A stretch of 44,885 nucleotides of DNA from a bacterium (GTDB taxonomy: Bacteria; UBP6; UBA1177), in NCBI GenBank assembly GCA_022703485.1, contig JAKLDO010000016.1:1-44885 (forward strand), given 5' to 3'. The translations under genes were made by a program, and so were the position numbers. Each line of letters begins with the position of its first letter. The first letter of the stretch is position 1. Positions 1 through 7,080 of this stretch are shown piece by piece. Below the pieces are notes generated by a model, which saw nothing but the letters and a program-made list of their open reading frames with translations, was not told the origin of the DNA and did no database searches.

Positions 1-97
1 TATCTGCCGCAATACTATCGCTGTCATCTTTATCCTTGCTGTCTGAACCGCATGAAATAAAGCAGAAAGTCAGCAGCAATATAAGTAAACATCTCAT
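1..97 (-). CDS. Lipoprotein, N-terminal fragment (runs off left edge)
   Basis: Only the first 32 codons are in the window. They read as a lipoprotein signal peptide (MRCLLILLLTFCFISC followed by G) with a lipobox Cys at residue 16, then a charged Ser/Asp/Lys linker. An AGAGGT-like ribosome site precedes the ATG at 97. The gene begins 8 nt after the stop of the lipoprotein gene at 105-1709 on the same strand, so the two probably share a transcript. The Asp-containing linker resembles the other lipoproteins in this window. Function cannot be judged from the fragment. Confidence 0.6.
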   Translation of the reverse strand, partial: MRCLLILLLTFCFISCGSDSKDKDDSDSIAAD

Positions 98-104
98 TGA
101 ACCT

Positions 105-1709
105 CTACTTTATTCTTATGATGATAATATCGTCCTTTGCAAATGCGGGATGATCGATGCCGAGAAGTCCGGGAGTCTGTCCGGCCATGTAGAATGTATC
201 CCCGTATGCTGCCGCAAGTCCGTATTCCCACTGGCTTTCAGAGCCTATCTGTGTGGTTTTTACGGTGCTTCCGTCTATCTCGACAAGAAGCAGGTCCTCT
301 TCGTGTTTGTCAACATCCTCACCTGCAAATATGATGTCTTCAAAAAGTCCGTTAGTGTGTGCCGCTATCACCGTTTTACCGTTATTTACAGCCATTCCAT
401 GACCCGCTTCGTGACCAGCTGAACCGAACTGCATGAGGTTTTCAGTATTTATAGCGCAGTTTTCATCTGAAGTGATTACAACGACATCCTGACATGCTCC
501 GCCCATGCATTCTGTTCCTCCGCTTGTCTTTCCGGGGAAAGCGCCTTCGGTCGAACCTGTCATGATGACCCCTGTACCGTTACTAATGATAGCGTTTATG
601 GAATCAGCTTTATCAGTTCCGAACTGTTTTGAACAGACCATGTCACCGTCTTTGCTGAATTTTGCGATGTATGCGTCAAAACTTCCGAGGTTGGTGTCGA
701 ACATATTGCTGAGTGTTGCTCCGGCGATGAACACCGCTCCGCCGGCACCTGCAGTAACTCTGGGATTCTGTGAATAGTTCGTGTTCTCACGGTTCTCTGT
801 GGAGATCGTTGCGCTCCAGATCTTTTTGCCGTCTTTGTCGAATTTGATGATAAGCGGATCGGACATGTTAACTCCGGCATCAATATAATCGTGCCCGTCA
901 AAAGGTCCGTCGGTAAGTCCTGCAACAAGTATCGAGCCGTCTGAAAGAAGAGTGACTGAAGTCGCATCTTCATTTGAAGTACCGCCTATCTGCTTCGACC
1001 AGATCATGGTGCCTGTTTTATCAATATTTATCAGAATAATATCGGTTCCGCCGCCGTGAGTTCCGCCATTGAATGCACCGTTTGCTGTGCCTGCAATAAG
1101 GAACCCTTCGCCGAACCTTATCATTTCTGCCGCTGTCTCGTGAATTTCTGCATCTCCGAGTATCACAGAGGTATGTTCTTCATCTCCTTTGAAATAGGTG
1201 AAATATATGTCTGCAGGGTCATAATCCGATTTTCTCACAGTGCCTGCGACATATACGGTCCCGTCCTCATCTGCAAGAATAGAGCTCACTTTATCTACAT
1301 ATTCATCAACCGCCTGGAACTGTCTTGAGCAGTACTCCGGTGCATCTTTGTAACAGCACCACGGAGTCGCAGTCCATTTATCATTTATGCATTTCTGTTC
1401 CACAAGTCCTGCTCCCGACGCACAGTCGGTTTCCGGAGCGGCATCGGCGCATGTCGACTGATTTGAATCCTCATCTGAAACTGTTTCATCAGCGTCTTCG
1501 CCTTCTTCATCTGTGATAATTATGTCCTCATCAGAAGCTGTATCTCCGGTATCAGAAACATCATCAGTGATCTCTGAATCGCTTCCCGAATCTGTATCGG
1601 TGACGGTTTCATCAACGATATCTTCATCAATGGTTTCGTTTTTTCCGTCTGAGCATGAAATAGTGAAAATAACAATAATTACAGTCATCAGGATCTTGAA
1701 AACCTTCAT
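105..1709 (-). CDS. Asp-rich-linker lipoprotein with beta-propeller-like repeats
   Basis: A predicted 534-residue lipoprotein. The start is the ATG at 1709, which has GGAGGG at 1714-1719; a TTG 12 nt upstream is less likely. Signal peptide with lipobox Cys (FTISC|S), then about 80 residues dominated by Asp, Glu, Thr and Ser. The rest has recurring units of the type 'I..FDKDGKKIWS', 'G...DAYIAKFSKDGDMVCSKQFGT' and 'G.GFLIAGTANG', typical of SBBP/delta-60-like repeat surface proteins that fold as a beta-propeller. Several Cys residues near residues 90-135 may form disulfides. Probably outer-membrane anchored. No catalytic motif was recognised; ligand unknown. Followed closely by another lipoprotein gene (1-97). 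Confidence 0.75.
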   Translation of the reverse strand: MKVFKILMTVIIVIFTISCSDGKNETIDEDIVDETVTDTDSGSDSEITDDVSDTGDTASDEDIIITDEEGEDADETVSDEDSNQSTCADAAPETDCASGAGLVEQKCINDKWTATPWCCYKDAPEYCSRQFQAVDEYVDKVSSILADEDGTVYVAGTVRKSDYDPADIYFTYFKGDEEHTSVILGDAEIHETAAEMIRFGEGFLIAGTANGAFNGGTHGGGTDIILINIDKTGTMIWSKQIGGTSNEDATSVTLLSDGSILVAGLTDGPFDGHDYIDAGVNMSDPLIIKFDKDGKKIWSATISTENRENTNYSQNPRVTAGAGGAVFIAGATLSNMFDTNLGSFDAYIAKFSKDGDMVCSKQFGTDKADSINAIISNGTGVIMTGSTEGAFPGKTSGGTECMGGACQDVVVITSDENCAINTENLMQFGSAGHEAGHGMAVNNGKTVIAAHTNGLFEDIIFAGEDVDKHEEDLLLVEIDGSTVKTTQIGSESQWEYGLAAAYGDTFYMAGQTPGLLGIDHPAFAKDDIIIIRIK

Positions 1710-1741
1710 AATTCCCTCCAAAAACAGATAAAAACGAAGAG

Positions 1742-1769
1742 ATTATACATAAAAATCAAGGGTTTCCAA
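1742..1769 (-). promoter_or_regulatory. Putative sigma-70 promoter for the 105-1709 lipoprotein
   Basis: On the minus strand, TTGGAA (1764-1769) and a perfect TATAAT (1742-1747) are separated by 16 nt. They lie about 33 nt upstream of the ATG at 1709. The -10 is consensus and the -35 matches 4 of 6. Inference from sequence only. Confidence 0.45.
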
Positions 1770-1912
1770 ACTTCCGGAATAATTTTTTCGTAAAATTCTG
1801 TTTACGCTGATACTAACTTTACAGTGTTGAAAATCAAGATTCGAAAATTTGAGAATTAAGTTTGCGATCCTTAAATGAACAGGTGTTTTGAATTTAGATC
1901 ATGGAGGCTTCA

Positions 1913-3007
1913 ATGAAAGGAAATTTTATTCAGGTTCTATTCCTGCTTTTTCTTGTTTTTTCCCTTGTGTCGTGCGGAGGTGATAATGATGACGGCAACA
2001 CTGGAAACAATGCTGATGACGCTGGCAACACTGGAAACACGGCTGATGATTCAGATGACATTGCTGACACAGGAGATACAGCTGAAGGTCCTGGATCAAG
2101 AGTAACAATCAGCCTTACATGGAAGCAGGGTTTTAAATCTGTAGTTGAGGCTGAATCAGGGGTTGACGGTGCCAAGATAGACCTTGATCTCCACCTTATT
2201 AAAAGAGAGAGCCTTGAAGCACCTGAATACGGTTATACTCCGCTTGAAGGTTTAATGGGTACAAATGCAAGAACGGCAGGAGAGATCTTTGATGAAACAG
2301 ATCCTTCAGATTACAGGTTTTTCCGGCATGATGACTGTTCGTTTTCAGATAAGGGTATCAAAGATGGAAACATTCTTGAAACTATTGAATGGAATGCGGC
2401 CCTTGAAATGGACAGTACATGGGGAGGAAATAATTACGGCAGTCCTGAAAAGATAGCTCTGGGCTCTCTCAAGGATACGGATGGCGATAAGTGGCTTGAT
2501 AAAGGAATGATAAGCGACCAGTATCTTGTCGTTGTTAATTATACTCTCTGCACATCAAAATACGCAGACGGTATTAACAGATGTGACAAAGAATATTCCG
2601 GTGAAGATTCCGCATATGAAGTTGATGCAAGAGTTCAGATAACTGTTGACGGAGCGGAAGTTCCAAGAGCTGCAAGCGGGGACAGACCTGCTGACAATTT
2701 TTCAGCAGATACAAAAGATTTCAAGATAAGATGGAATGAATGGAAAGTTATAGCTGTCATAAAGTGGGACGGTTCTCTTCCGGCTCCCGATTCAGATCTT
2801 CATATCCAGGGCGATGCCATAGTATCTGATGTCGCAATGCCTGATGAAGGTATTACAACCGATGCAAGTGCATACAAAATATGTAATTTCTCTTATACTG
2901 ATGCGATCCTTGTCCCGATCTGGAATGAACAGGCTTATTATGATTTCGTCAACGCACAAAGAGATCCTGAAGATGAAAACTCTCCATCAATAGGGGAATG
3001 TTACTGA
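1913..3007 (+). CDS. Asp-rich-linker lipoprotein, unknown function
   Basis: 364 residues if started at the ATG at 1913. An in-frame ATG at 1901 lies before the GGAGG (1903-1907), so that ribosome site supports 1913. Signal peptide with lipobox LVSC|G, then a low-complexity Asn/Asp/Thr/Gly linker with repeats of the type GNTADD. The folded part contains two similar stretches, 'VTISLTWKQ...DLDLHL' and 'VIAVIKWDG...DSDLHI'. These resemble the 'W....D.DLHV' signature of DUF2135-like beta-sandwich domains, so it may hold two such domains; this match is tentative. Several Cys residues suggest an exported, disulfide-bonded protein. It ends 85 nt before hgcA, in a separate transcription unit. Confidence 0.65.
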   Translation: MKGNFIQVLFLLFLVFSLVSCGGDNDDGNTGNNADDAGNTGNTADDSDDIADTGDTAEGPGSRVTISLTWKQGFKSVVEAESGVDGAKIDLDLHLIKRESLEAPEYGYTPLEGLMGTNARTAGEIFDETDPSDYRFFRHDDCSFSDKGIKDGNILETIEWNAALEMDSTWGGNNYGSPEKIALGSLKDTDGDKWLDKGMISDQYLVVVNYTLCTSKYADGINRCDKEYSGEDSAYEVDARVQITVDGAEVPRAASGDRPADNFSADTKDFKIRWNEWKVIAVIKWDGSLPAPDSDLHIQGDAIVSDVAMPDEGITTDASAYKICNFSYTDAILVPIWNEQAYYDFVNAQRDPEDENSPSIGECY

Positions 3008-3032
3008 TCTGATCCTTTCAAACAGAATCTTC

Positions 3033-3058
3033 TTGACATTTCTTTGATTTCGTATAAT
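3033..3058 (+). promoter_or_regulatory. Putative promoter of the hgcAB-ars operon
   Basis: A perfect TTGACA (3033-3038) and a perfect TATAAT (3053-3058) occur in the 85-nt gap before hgcA, 39 nt from the start codon to the first T of TATAAT. Spacing is only 14 nt, short of the optimal 17. The promoter would therefore be weak, atypical, or only one hexamer is used. Confidence 0.45.
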
Positions 3059-3074
3059 CGTGTAAACGGTTATA
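3053..3074 (+). promoter_or_regulatory. 22-bp dyad overlapping the -10, candidate ArsR operator
   Basis: TATAATCGTGT and AAACGGTTATA form an inverted repeat in which 9 of 11 base pairs match, centred between 3063 and 3064. It covers the -10 hexamer and likely start site of the hgcA promoter. ArsR/SmtB repressors bind imperfect palindromes of this size at such positions, and an arsR gene lies inside the operon (6726-7079). That ArsR binds here is inference. Confidence 0.5.
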
Positions 3075-3091
3075 TGATTTGAGGCGAAAAA

Positions 3092-4090
3092 ATGATCGTT
3101 GATAAAAATAAGCAGTCTTATGTGACAGGTTTTGTGCAGTCGGGAGCCATGCTCATACCGAAAGTCAGCACGGAGCTTTCTTTCAAGGATAGATTTTCAG
3201 GCGTTATGGTCCGTCTGGGCTACAGAAGGATGCATTATTCCGTGCGGCAGGGTCTTTACGCTGTGGGGAATCCTGATCCAGGTTCACCTGTGATAGTGAC
3301 GGCCAATTACAAGCTCACTTTTGATGTTGTGAGAAAAGAGTTGTCAGGAATGAACCTGTGGATTCTTGTTCTGAACACTCACGGCGTGAATGTATGGTGC
3401 GCGGCAGGCAAGGGGACTTTCGGGACCGGCGAGATCGCAAGAATGGTGAAAATGACAAAGCTTTCAACTGTTGTGTCGCATAGAGATCTCATTGTGCCTC
3501 AACTCGGGGCTCCCGGTATCGCCGCCCACAGAGTGAAAGAGCTTACCGGTTTTTCTGTGGTTTACGGACCTGTGAGGATCTGCGACCTTAAACGATTCCT
3601 TGATAACGGGAACTCTGCTGATAGAGAAATGAGAACAGTCAGATTTCCCCTTGTTGAAAGAATGAAGCTGACCCCGCTTGAACTGGTTATAGGCTGGAAA
3701 ATGATACTGCCGATACTTCTTATCTCTCTGCTTCATTTTTCAAGTTTTATTCCGCTTATGGGAAGTATTATAATCGCAATCTTTGTTTTTCCTGCCGTGT
3801 TCCCGTATCTTCCGTTCCGTTCATTTGTGCTCAAAGGTGCAGTTCTCGGCCTTATCTGGGCAGGGATCTCATCACTACTGTTCGCTCACGATATTTATGC
3901 AGTTGCGGAATTCTTTCTGCTGATCCCGCCGTTAGTTGCATATCCGGCATTCAATTTCACGGGTTCCACGACTTTCACTTCGCCATCAGGAGTCCGTTAC
4001 GAGATAAAGAAATATACATGGCCTTTCATTGTGTGGCTGTCAGCAGGTGTCATAATGTATTTTGTTAATGTGGTAAGAGGTGTGTTATGA
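3092..4090 (+). CDS. hgcA: HgcA, corrinoid protein of mercury methylation
   Basis: 332 residues. HgcA carries a corrinoid-bound methyl group that is transferred to Hg(II). The N-terminal half is a cytoplasmic corrinoid-binding domain with the diagnostic cap-helix motif N100-V-W-C-A-A-G-K107; Cys103 (codon 3398-3400) is the predicted lower Co ligand. The flanking 'TANYKLTFDVVRKEL' stretch also fits the family. From about residue 200 come four to five membrane helices and the family-type 'FNFTGSTTFTSPSGVRYE' segment. Length matches known HgcA; CFeSP/AcsD proteins lack the membrane half. A GAGG site precedes the ATG. The stop overlaps the hgcB start (ATGA), indicating translational coupling. First gene of the operon with arsenic-type genes. 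Methylation activity itself is not shown by sequence. Confidence 0.95.
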   Translation: MIVDKNKQSYVTGFVQSGAMLIPKVSTELSFKDRFSGVMVRLGYRRMHYSVRQGLYAVGNPDPGSPVIVTANYKLTFDVVRKELSGMNLWILVLNTHGVNVWCAAGKGTFGTGEIARMVKMTKLSTVVSHRDLIVPQLGAPGIAAHRVKELTGFSVVYGPVRICDLKRFLDNGNSADREMRTVRFPLVERMKLTPLELVIGWKMILPILLISLLHFSSFIPLMGSIIIAIFVFPAVFPYLPFRSFVLKGAVLGLIWAGISSLLFAHDIYAVAEFFLLIPPLVAYPAFNFTGSTTFTSPSGVRYEIKKYTWPFIVWLSAGVIMYFVNVVRGVL

Positions 4091-4347
4091 AATATATTGA
4101 TAATGTAGTATCACTTTGTTTTGACGAATCGAAATGCACAGGATGCGGAATGTGTGCTGAAGTGTGCCCTCACAATGTATTCAAGGTTGACGGTGTGGCG
4201 GAAATAATAAACAGGAACGGCTGTATAGAATGCGGAGCATGTGCAAAGAACTGTCAGTTCGGGGCGATAAAAGTGTGTTCAGGAGTAGGCTGTGCCTATG
4301 CTATGATAAAATCTAAAGTCACAGGGAAGGAATGCTCATGCTGCTGA
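4087..4347 (+). CDS. hgcB: HgcB, 2[4Fe-4S] ferredoxin of mercury methylation
   Basis: 86 residues. HgcB is proposed to reduce the HgcA corrinoid and handle Hg or methylmercury through its extra cysteines. Two [4Fe-4S] motifs are visible: C17-x2-C20-x2-C23-x3-C27-P and C46-x2-C49-x2-C52-x3-C56. Beyond the clusters lie C64 and the conserved Cys of GVGCA (C69). The C-terminus is CSCC, giving the family's terminal vicinal Cys pair C85-C86. Start overlaps the hgcA stop by 4 nt. The end overlaps the start of the downstream permease, so the codons for the Cys pair are also the first codons of that gene in another frame. Identification rests on the ferredoxin layout, terminal Cys pair and linkage to hgcA. 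Confidence 0.94.
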   Translation: MKYIDNVVSLCFDESKCTGCGMCAEVCPHNVFKVDGVAEIINRNGCIECGACAKNCQFGAIKVCSGVGCAYAMIKSKVTGKECSCC

Positions 4348-5312
4348 TATTTACAAAACTTGCAGATCTTATTGTATATGACCTTGCAGGGATGGATAAA
4401 GGAAGCCACCTTGCCGGAAGCATCCATTTTTTCATTGAGGATGTCACAAAGATATATTTTCTCCTTGTTATAATGATATATACCATCGCCTGGCTCAGAG
4501 CCGCTTTGAACATCGAAAGGGTGCGGGATATACTTGCAGGCAGAAACAGGTTCATAGGATATGTTGCAGGTTCGATGTTCGGTGCCGTGACACCTTTCTG
4601 CTCGTGTTCGAGCATTCCTCTTTTTTTCGGTTTTACTCAGGCTCGGATCCCGCTCGGAATAACGATGTCCTTCCTCATAACTTCGCCGATAGTGAACGAA
4701 GTGGCTGTTGTGCTTCTTGGCAGTCTGCTGGGTGTGAAGTTCATGATCGTTTATGTTGCAGTAGGAATACTTTCCGGAATTATCGGCGGGATGTTCATTG
4801 ATCTGATCAAAGCTGAAAGATTTCTCATGCCGCTTGTAAAGAACATGTCTAAAACGGATGATTATCCGGATAAAAAAGCTGAAAAACAGAAAATGTCTTT
4901 CAGGGAAAGGCATGAATTCGCCCGTGATGAACTTCATTCAATATTTTCAAGAGTGTGGATATGGGTTATTATCGGAGTTGGCCTCGGTGCGGCGCTCCAC
5001 GGGCTTGTGCCTGAATCGTTCGTCGCTGAAAATCTGGGAAAAGGTGAGTGGTGGACAGTGCCGGCGGCGGTACTACTCGGACTTCCACTCTATTCAAATG
5101 CCACAGGGATAATTCCTGTAGCTGAAAGTCTCATTGCAAAAGGTCTTCCGGTGGGAACCACACTTGCTTTCATGATGAGCACCGTCGCTGCATCTTTCCC
5201 TGAGTTCATACTTCTGAAGCAGGTGATGAAAAAAGAGCTTCTTTTCATATTTTTCGGAATGCTTCTTATTCTTTTTACAATAACAGGCTGGGTGCTTAAT
5301 TTAATTCTATGA
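4338..5312 (+). CDS. ArsP/SO_0444-like permease (DUF318 family)
   Basis: About 324 residues, a polytopic inner-membrane permease of the UPF0718/DUF318 family. That family includes ArsP, which exports trivalent methylarsenicals, and SO_0444-type metal exporters. The diagnostic loop 'TPFCSCSSIPLFFGF' is near residue 85, with vicinal-type cysteines expected to bind soft metal(loid)s; a related 'PLYSNATGIIPV' repeat in the second half implies two-fold pseudosymmetry. A charged cytoplasmic loop lies near residues 155-195. ATGs at 4332 and 4338 are both in frame; the AGGGAAGG site at 4323-4330 is better spaced for 4338. Either overlaps hgcB. Coupling to hgcB raises the possibility that a methylated metal(loid) is the substrate; this is inference. 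Confidence 0.85.
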   Translation: MLLIFTKLADLIVYDLAGMDKGSHLAGSIHFFIEDVTKIYFLLVIMIYTIAWLRAALNIERVRDILAGRNRFIGYVAGSMFGAVTPFCSCSSIPLFFGFTQARIPLGITMSFLITSPIVNEVAVVLLGSLLGVKFMIVYVAVGILSGIIGGMFIDLIKAERFLMPLVKNMSKTDDYPDKKAEKQKMSFRERHEFARDELHSIFSRVWIWVIIGVGLGAALHGLVPESFVAENLGKGEWWTVPAAVLLGLPLYSNATGIIPVAESLIAKGLPVGTTLAFMMSTVAASFPEFILLKQVMKKELLFIFFGMLLILFTITGWVLNLIL

Positions 5313-5321
5313 GGTGATAAA

Positions 5322-5555
5322 ATGAAAAAACTGCAGATACTGGGCACAGGATGCCCCAAATGCAAAAAACTCGCGGAGGTCACAGATACAGCGGCCCGCG
5401 AACTCGGAATCGAATACGAACTTATTAAAGTGACCGACATTACCGAGATAATGAGCTTCCATGTCATGATGACCCCGTGTCTGGTCGTTGACGGAACAGT
5501 GAAAATATGCGGAAAAGTGCCAAGTGTCGAAGAGATAAAAAAACTTATTTCATAG
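5322..5555 (+). CDS. Thioredoxin-like redox-active disulfide protein (TIGR00412-type)
   Basis: 77 residues. A minimal thioredoxin fold with the redox motif GTGCPKCKK (CxxC at residues 10-13), a cis-Pro loop 'MTPCLVVDG', and a further Cys in 'KICGKVPS'. This family is often encoded beside DUF318 permeases and is thought to deliver thiol reduction or metal(loid) ligands to them; the permease ends 9 nt upstream. Ribosome site GAGGTG. Cytoplasmic, no signal peptide. Likely redox or metallochaperone partner for the permease; the partner is inferred from adjacency. Confidence 0.85.
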   Translation: MKKLQILGTGCPKCKKLAEVTDTAARELGIEYELIKVTDITEIMSFHVMMTPCLVVDGTVKICGKVPSVEEIKKLIS

Positions 5556-5563
5556 GGAAGAAC

Positions 5564-6040
5564 ATGAAAAAAGCAGGGCAGGTGATAATTTCAGTATTTG
5601 TTCTTTTCACGCTGTTTGTTATCGGTTCAAAGGCGGTTGAGAGGTATCGTCAGTCAGGAACAGAAATTCCTCAGACTCAAGTGACCGATGATAAAAGGCA
5701 TTACATTCTTGTCACATATTTTCACGGAAATGTCCGGTGTGAGTCGTGCAGAAAGCTGGAAAATTACACAAAAACAATGATAGCCGGCGCTTTTCAGAAA
5801 GAGCTTGAAAGCGGTCTTGTCGAATTCAGGAGCGTTAATGTGGATAAGCCTGAAAATGAAAAATATATTGATAAATACGGACTCACGACAAAGCAGGTGA
5901 TCGTTTCGGAATTAGATAACGGTGTTGAAAAGAGATGGAAGGACCTTGACCGGATCTGGAGCCTGCTTGATGACGAGGAAGGTTTTAAAATGTATGAAGA
6001 GATGGAAATAAGGAGCTGGCTTAATGAGGTGAAGAAATGA
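5564..6040 (+). CDS. ArsF-family thioredoxin-fold protein
   Basis: About 158 residues from the ATG at 5564, which follows a GGGAAG site. One N-terminal membrane helix (about residues 5-23) anchors a periplasmic thioredoxin-like domain with the redox pair NVRCESCRK. This matches the family annotated as 'nitrophenyl compound nitroreductase subunit ArsF', found in arsenical-resistance islands. Despite that name no nitroreductase or flavin motif is visible; a thiol-disulfide role is more likely. It overlaps the next gene (ArsG-like) by 4 nt, so the two are translationally coupled and probably act as an electron-relay pair across the membrane. Confidence 0.78.
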   Translation: MKKAGQVIISVFVLFTLFVIGSKAVERYRQSGTEIPQTQVTDDKRHYILVTYFHGNVRCESCRKLENYTKTMIAGAFQKELESGLVEFRSVNVDKPENEKYIDKYGLTTKQVIVSELDNGVEKRWKDLDRIWSLLDDEEGFKMYEEMEIRSWLNEVKK

Positions 6041-6708
6041 TAGCGGCGCTTGTCTCTGCAGTTTGGCTGGGGATACTTACCTCAATTTCTCCCTGTCCTC
6101 TTGCGACAAATATTGCGGCTGTGAGCTATCTTTCAAAAGATATTTCAAAAAAAAGAACAGTTCTGATCTCTTCGGTTTTTTACACGCTGGGCAGGATGAC
6201 AGCATATACTTTTGTGAGCGCTGTTATAGTTATCTCAATAGTTTCAACTCCGCAGCTTTCACATTTTTTTCAGGTGTGGGGCGTGATGATAATAGGTCCT
6301 GTGCTCATTGTCACAGGGGCGTTCCTTCTTGAGATCTTTACAATTCCTATGCCGTCATTCGGCGGACGATCGATAAAACCTGAGCGGTTAGGGTCACTCG
6401 GTGCGTTTATCCTCGGGTTCATATTTGCACTTTCATTCTGTCCTGTATCGGCGGCGCTTTTTTTCGGAACCCTTGTTCCTCTTGCAGTATCGGCGCAGTC
6501 GAAATTCACACTTCCCCTCATTTACGGCATAGGCACGGCGCTTCCCGTAATACTTTTTGCGATCCTTCTTTCCATCAGCGCTGAAAAAGTGAGCCGCTGG
6601 TTCAACAAGATCACAGCCGCAGAGATCTGGATCCGCAGGATCTTCGGGATAGTGCTGATCGTCATAGGTGTTTATTACATATTCAGGTATGTGTTAGAAT
6701 TGTTTTAA
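6037..6708 (+). CDS. ArsG-family membrane protein (DsbD/CcdA-like)
   Basis: 223 residues with six predicted membrane helices. Two Cys-Pro motifs, ISPCP (Cys20) and SFCPVS (Cys135), occupy equivalent positions in the two halves. This is the hallmark of CcdA/DsbD-type transmembrane electron carriers. The family member found beside ArsF is called an aromatic aminobenzylarsenical efflux permease (ArsG). The two paired Cys suggest that it moves reducing equivalents to the ArsF-like partner, although export cannot be excluded. Start ATG overlaps the ArsF-like stop. Confidence 0.8.
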   Translation: MIAALVSAVWLGILTSISPCPLATNIAAVSYLSKDISKKRTVLISSVFYTLGRMTAYTFVSAVIVISIVSTPQLSHFFQVWGVMIIGPVLIVTGAFLLEIFTIPMPSFGGRSIKPERLGSLGAFILGFIFALSFCPVSAALFFGTLVPLAVSAQSKFTLPLIYGIGTALPVILFAILLSISAEKVSRWFNKITAAEIWIRRIFGIVLIVIGVYYIFRYVLELF

Positions 6709-6725
6709 AAATATGAGGTTAAATG

Positions 6726-7079
6726 ATGAAAGATCTGGCAAAATTCTTCAAGGCGCTGTCGGATGAGACGAGGCTGCAGATAGTTGTTCTGCTTCTGATG
6801 AAAGATGAGCTTTGTGTGTGCGATATCGAGAATTCGCTTGAAATGACGCAGTCCAAGGCATCAAGGCATCTGCGGTATCTTGTCAATGCGGGGGTTCTGA
6901 CTGACCGCAGACACAATATCTGGGTGTATTATTCGATAAATTCCGGACTTAATGAAGATGAATTTGCCATTCTTGAAGCTTTGAAGAAACGGATCGGCTC
7001 GGACATTCAGAACGATCTTTACAAGAAGCTTGAGAACTGGCTCAGAAAAAAAACCTGCCATATATGCGGGGAGAAATAG
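6726..7079 (+). CDS. arsR: ArsR/SmtB-family metalloregulator
   Basis: About 117 residues, a winged-helix repressor that leaves DNA when it binds a metal(loid). ATGs at 6723 and 6726 are adjacent; GAGG at 6715-6718 is better spaced for 6726. The ArsR signature ELCVCDIE near residues 28-35 supplies two vicinal-type Cys for As(III)/Sb(III)-like sensing. It is followed by the recognition region 'TQSKASRHLRYL'. An extra C-terminal pair TCHICGEK may give a third ligand. The gene sits mid-operon without its own obvious promoter. It would therefore autoregulate the whole hgcAB-ars transcript, plausibly through the dyad at 3053-3074. Confidence 0.92.
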   Translation: MKDLAKFFKALSDETRLQIVVLLLMKDELCVCDIENSLEMTQSKASRHLRYLVNAGVLTDRRHNIWVYYSINSGLNEDEFAILEALKKRIGSDIQNDLYKKLENWLRKKTCHICGEK

Positions 7080-7080
7080 A

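Noticed and set aside
3092..4090. Assignment as a corrinoid Fe-S protein subunit (CFeSP/AcsD)
   Set aside because: The C-terminal membrane domain, NVWCAAGK motif and adjoining HgcB-type ferredoxin indicate HgcA instead.
4296..4937. Long minus-strand open frame (213 codons) inside the permease gene
   Set aside because: It is antisense to a well-supported conserved permease, has no ribosome site and shows no recognisable protein features.
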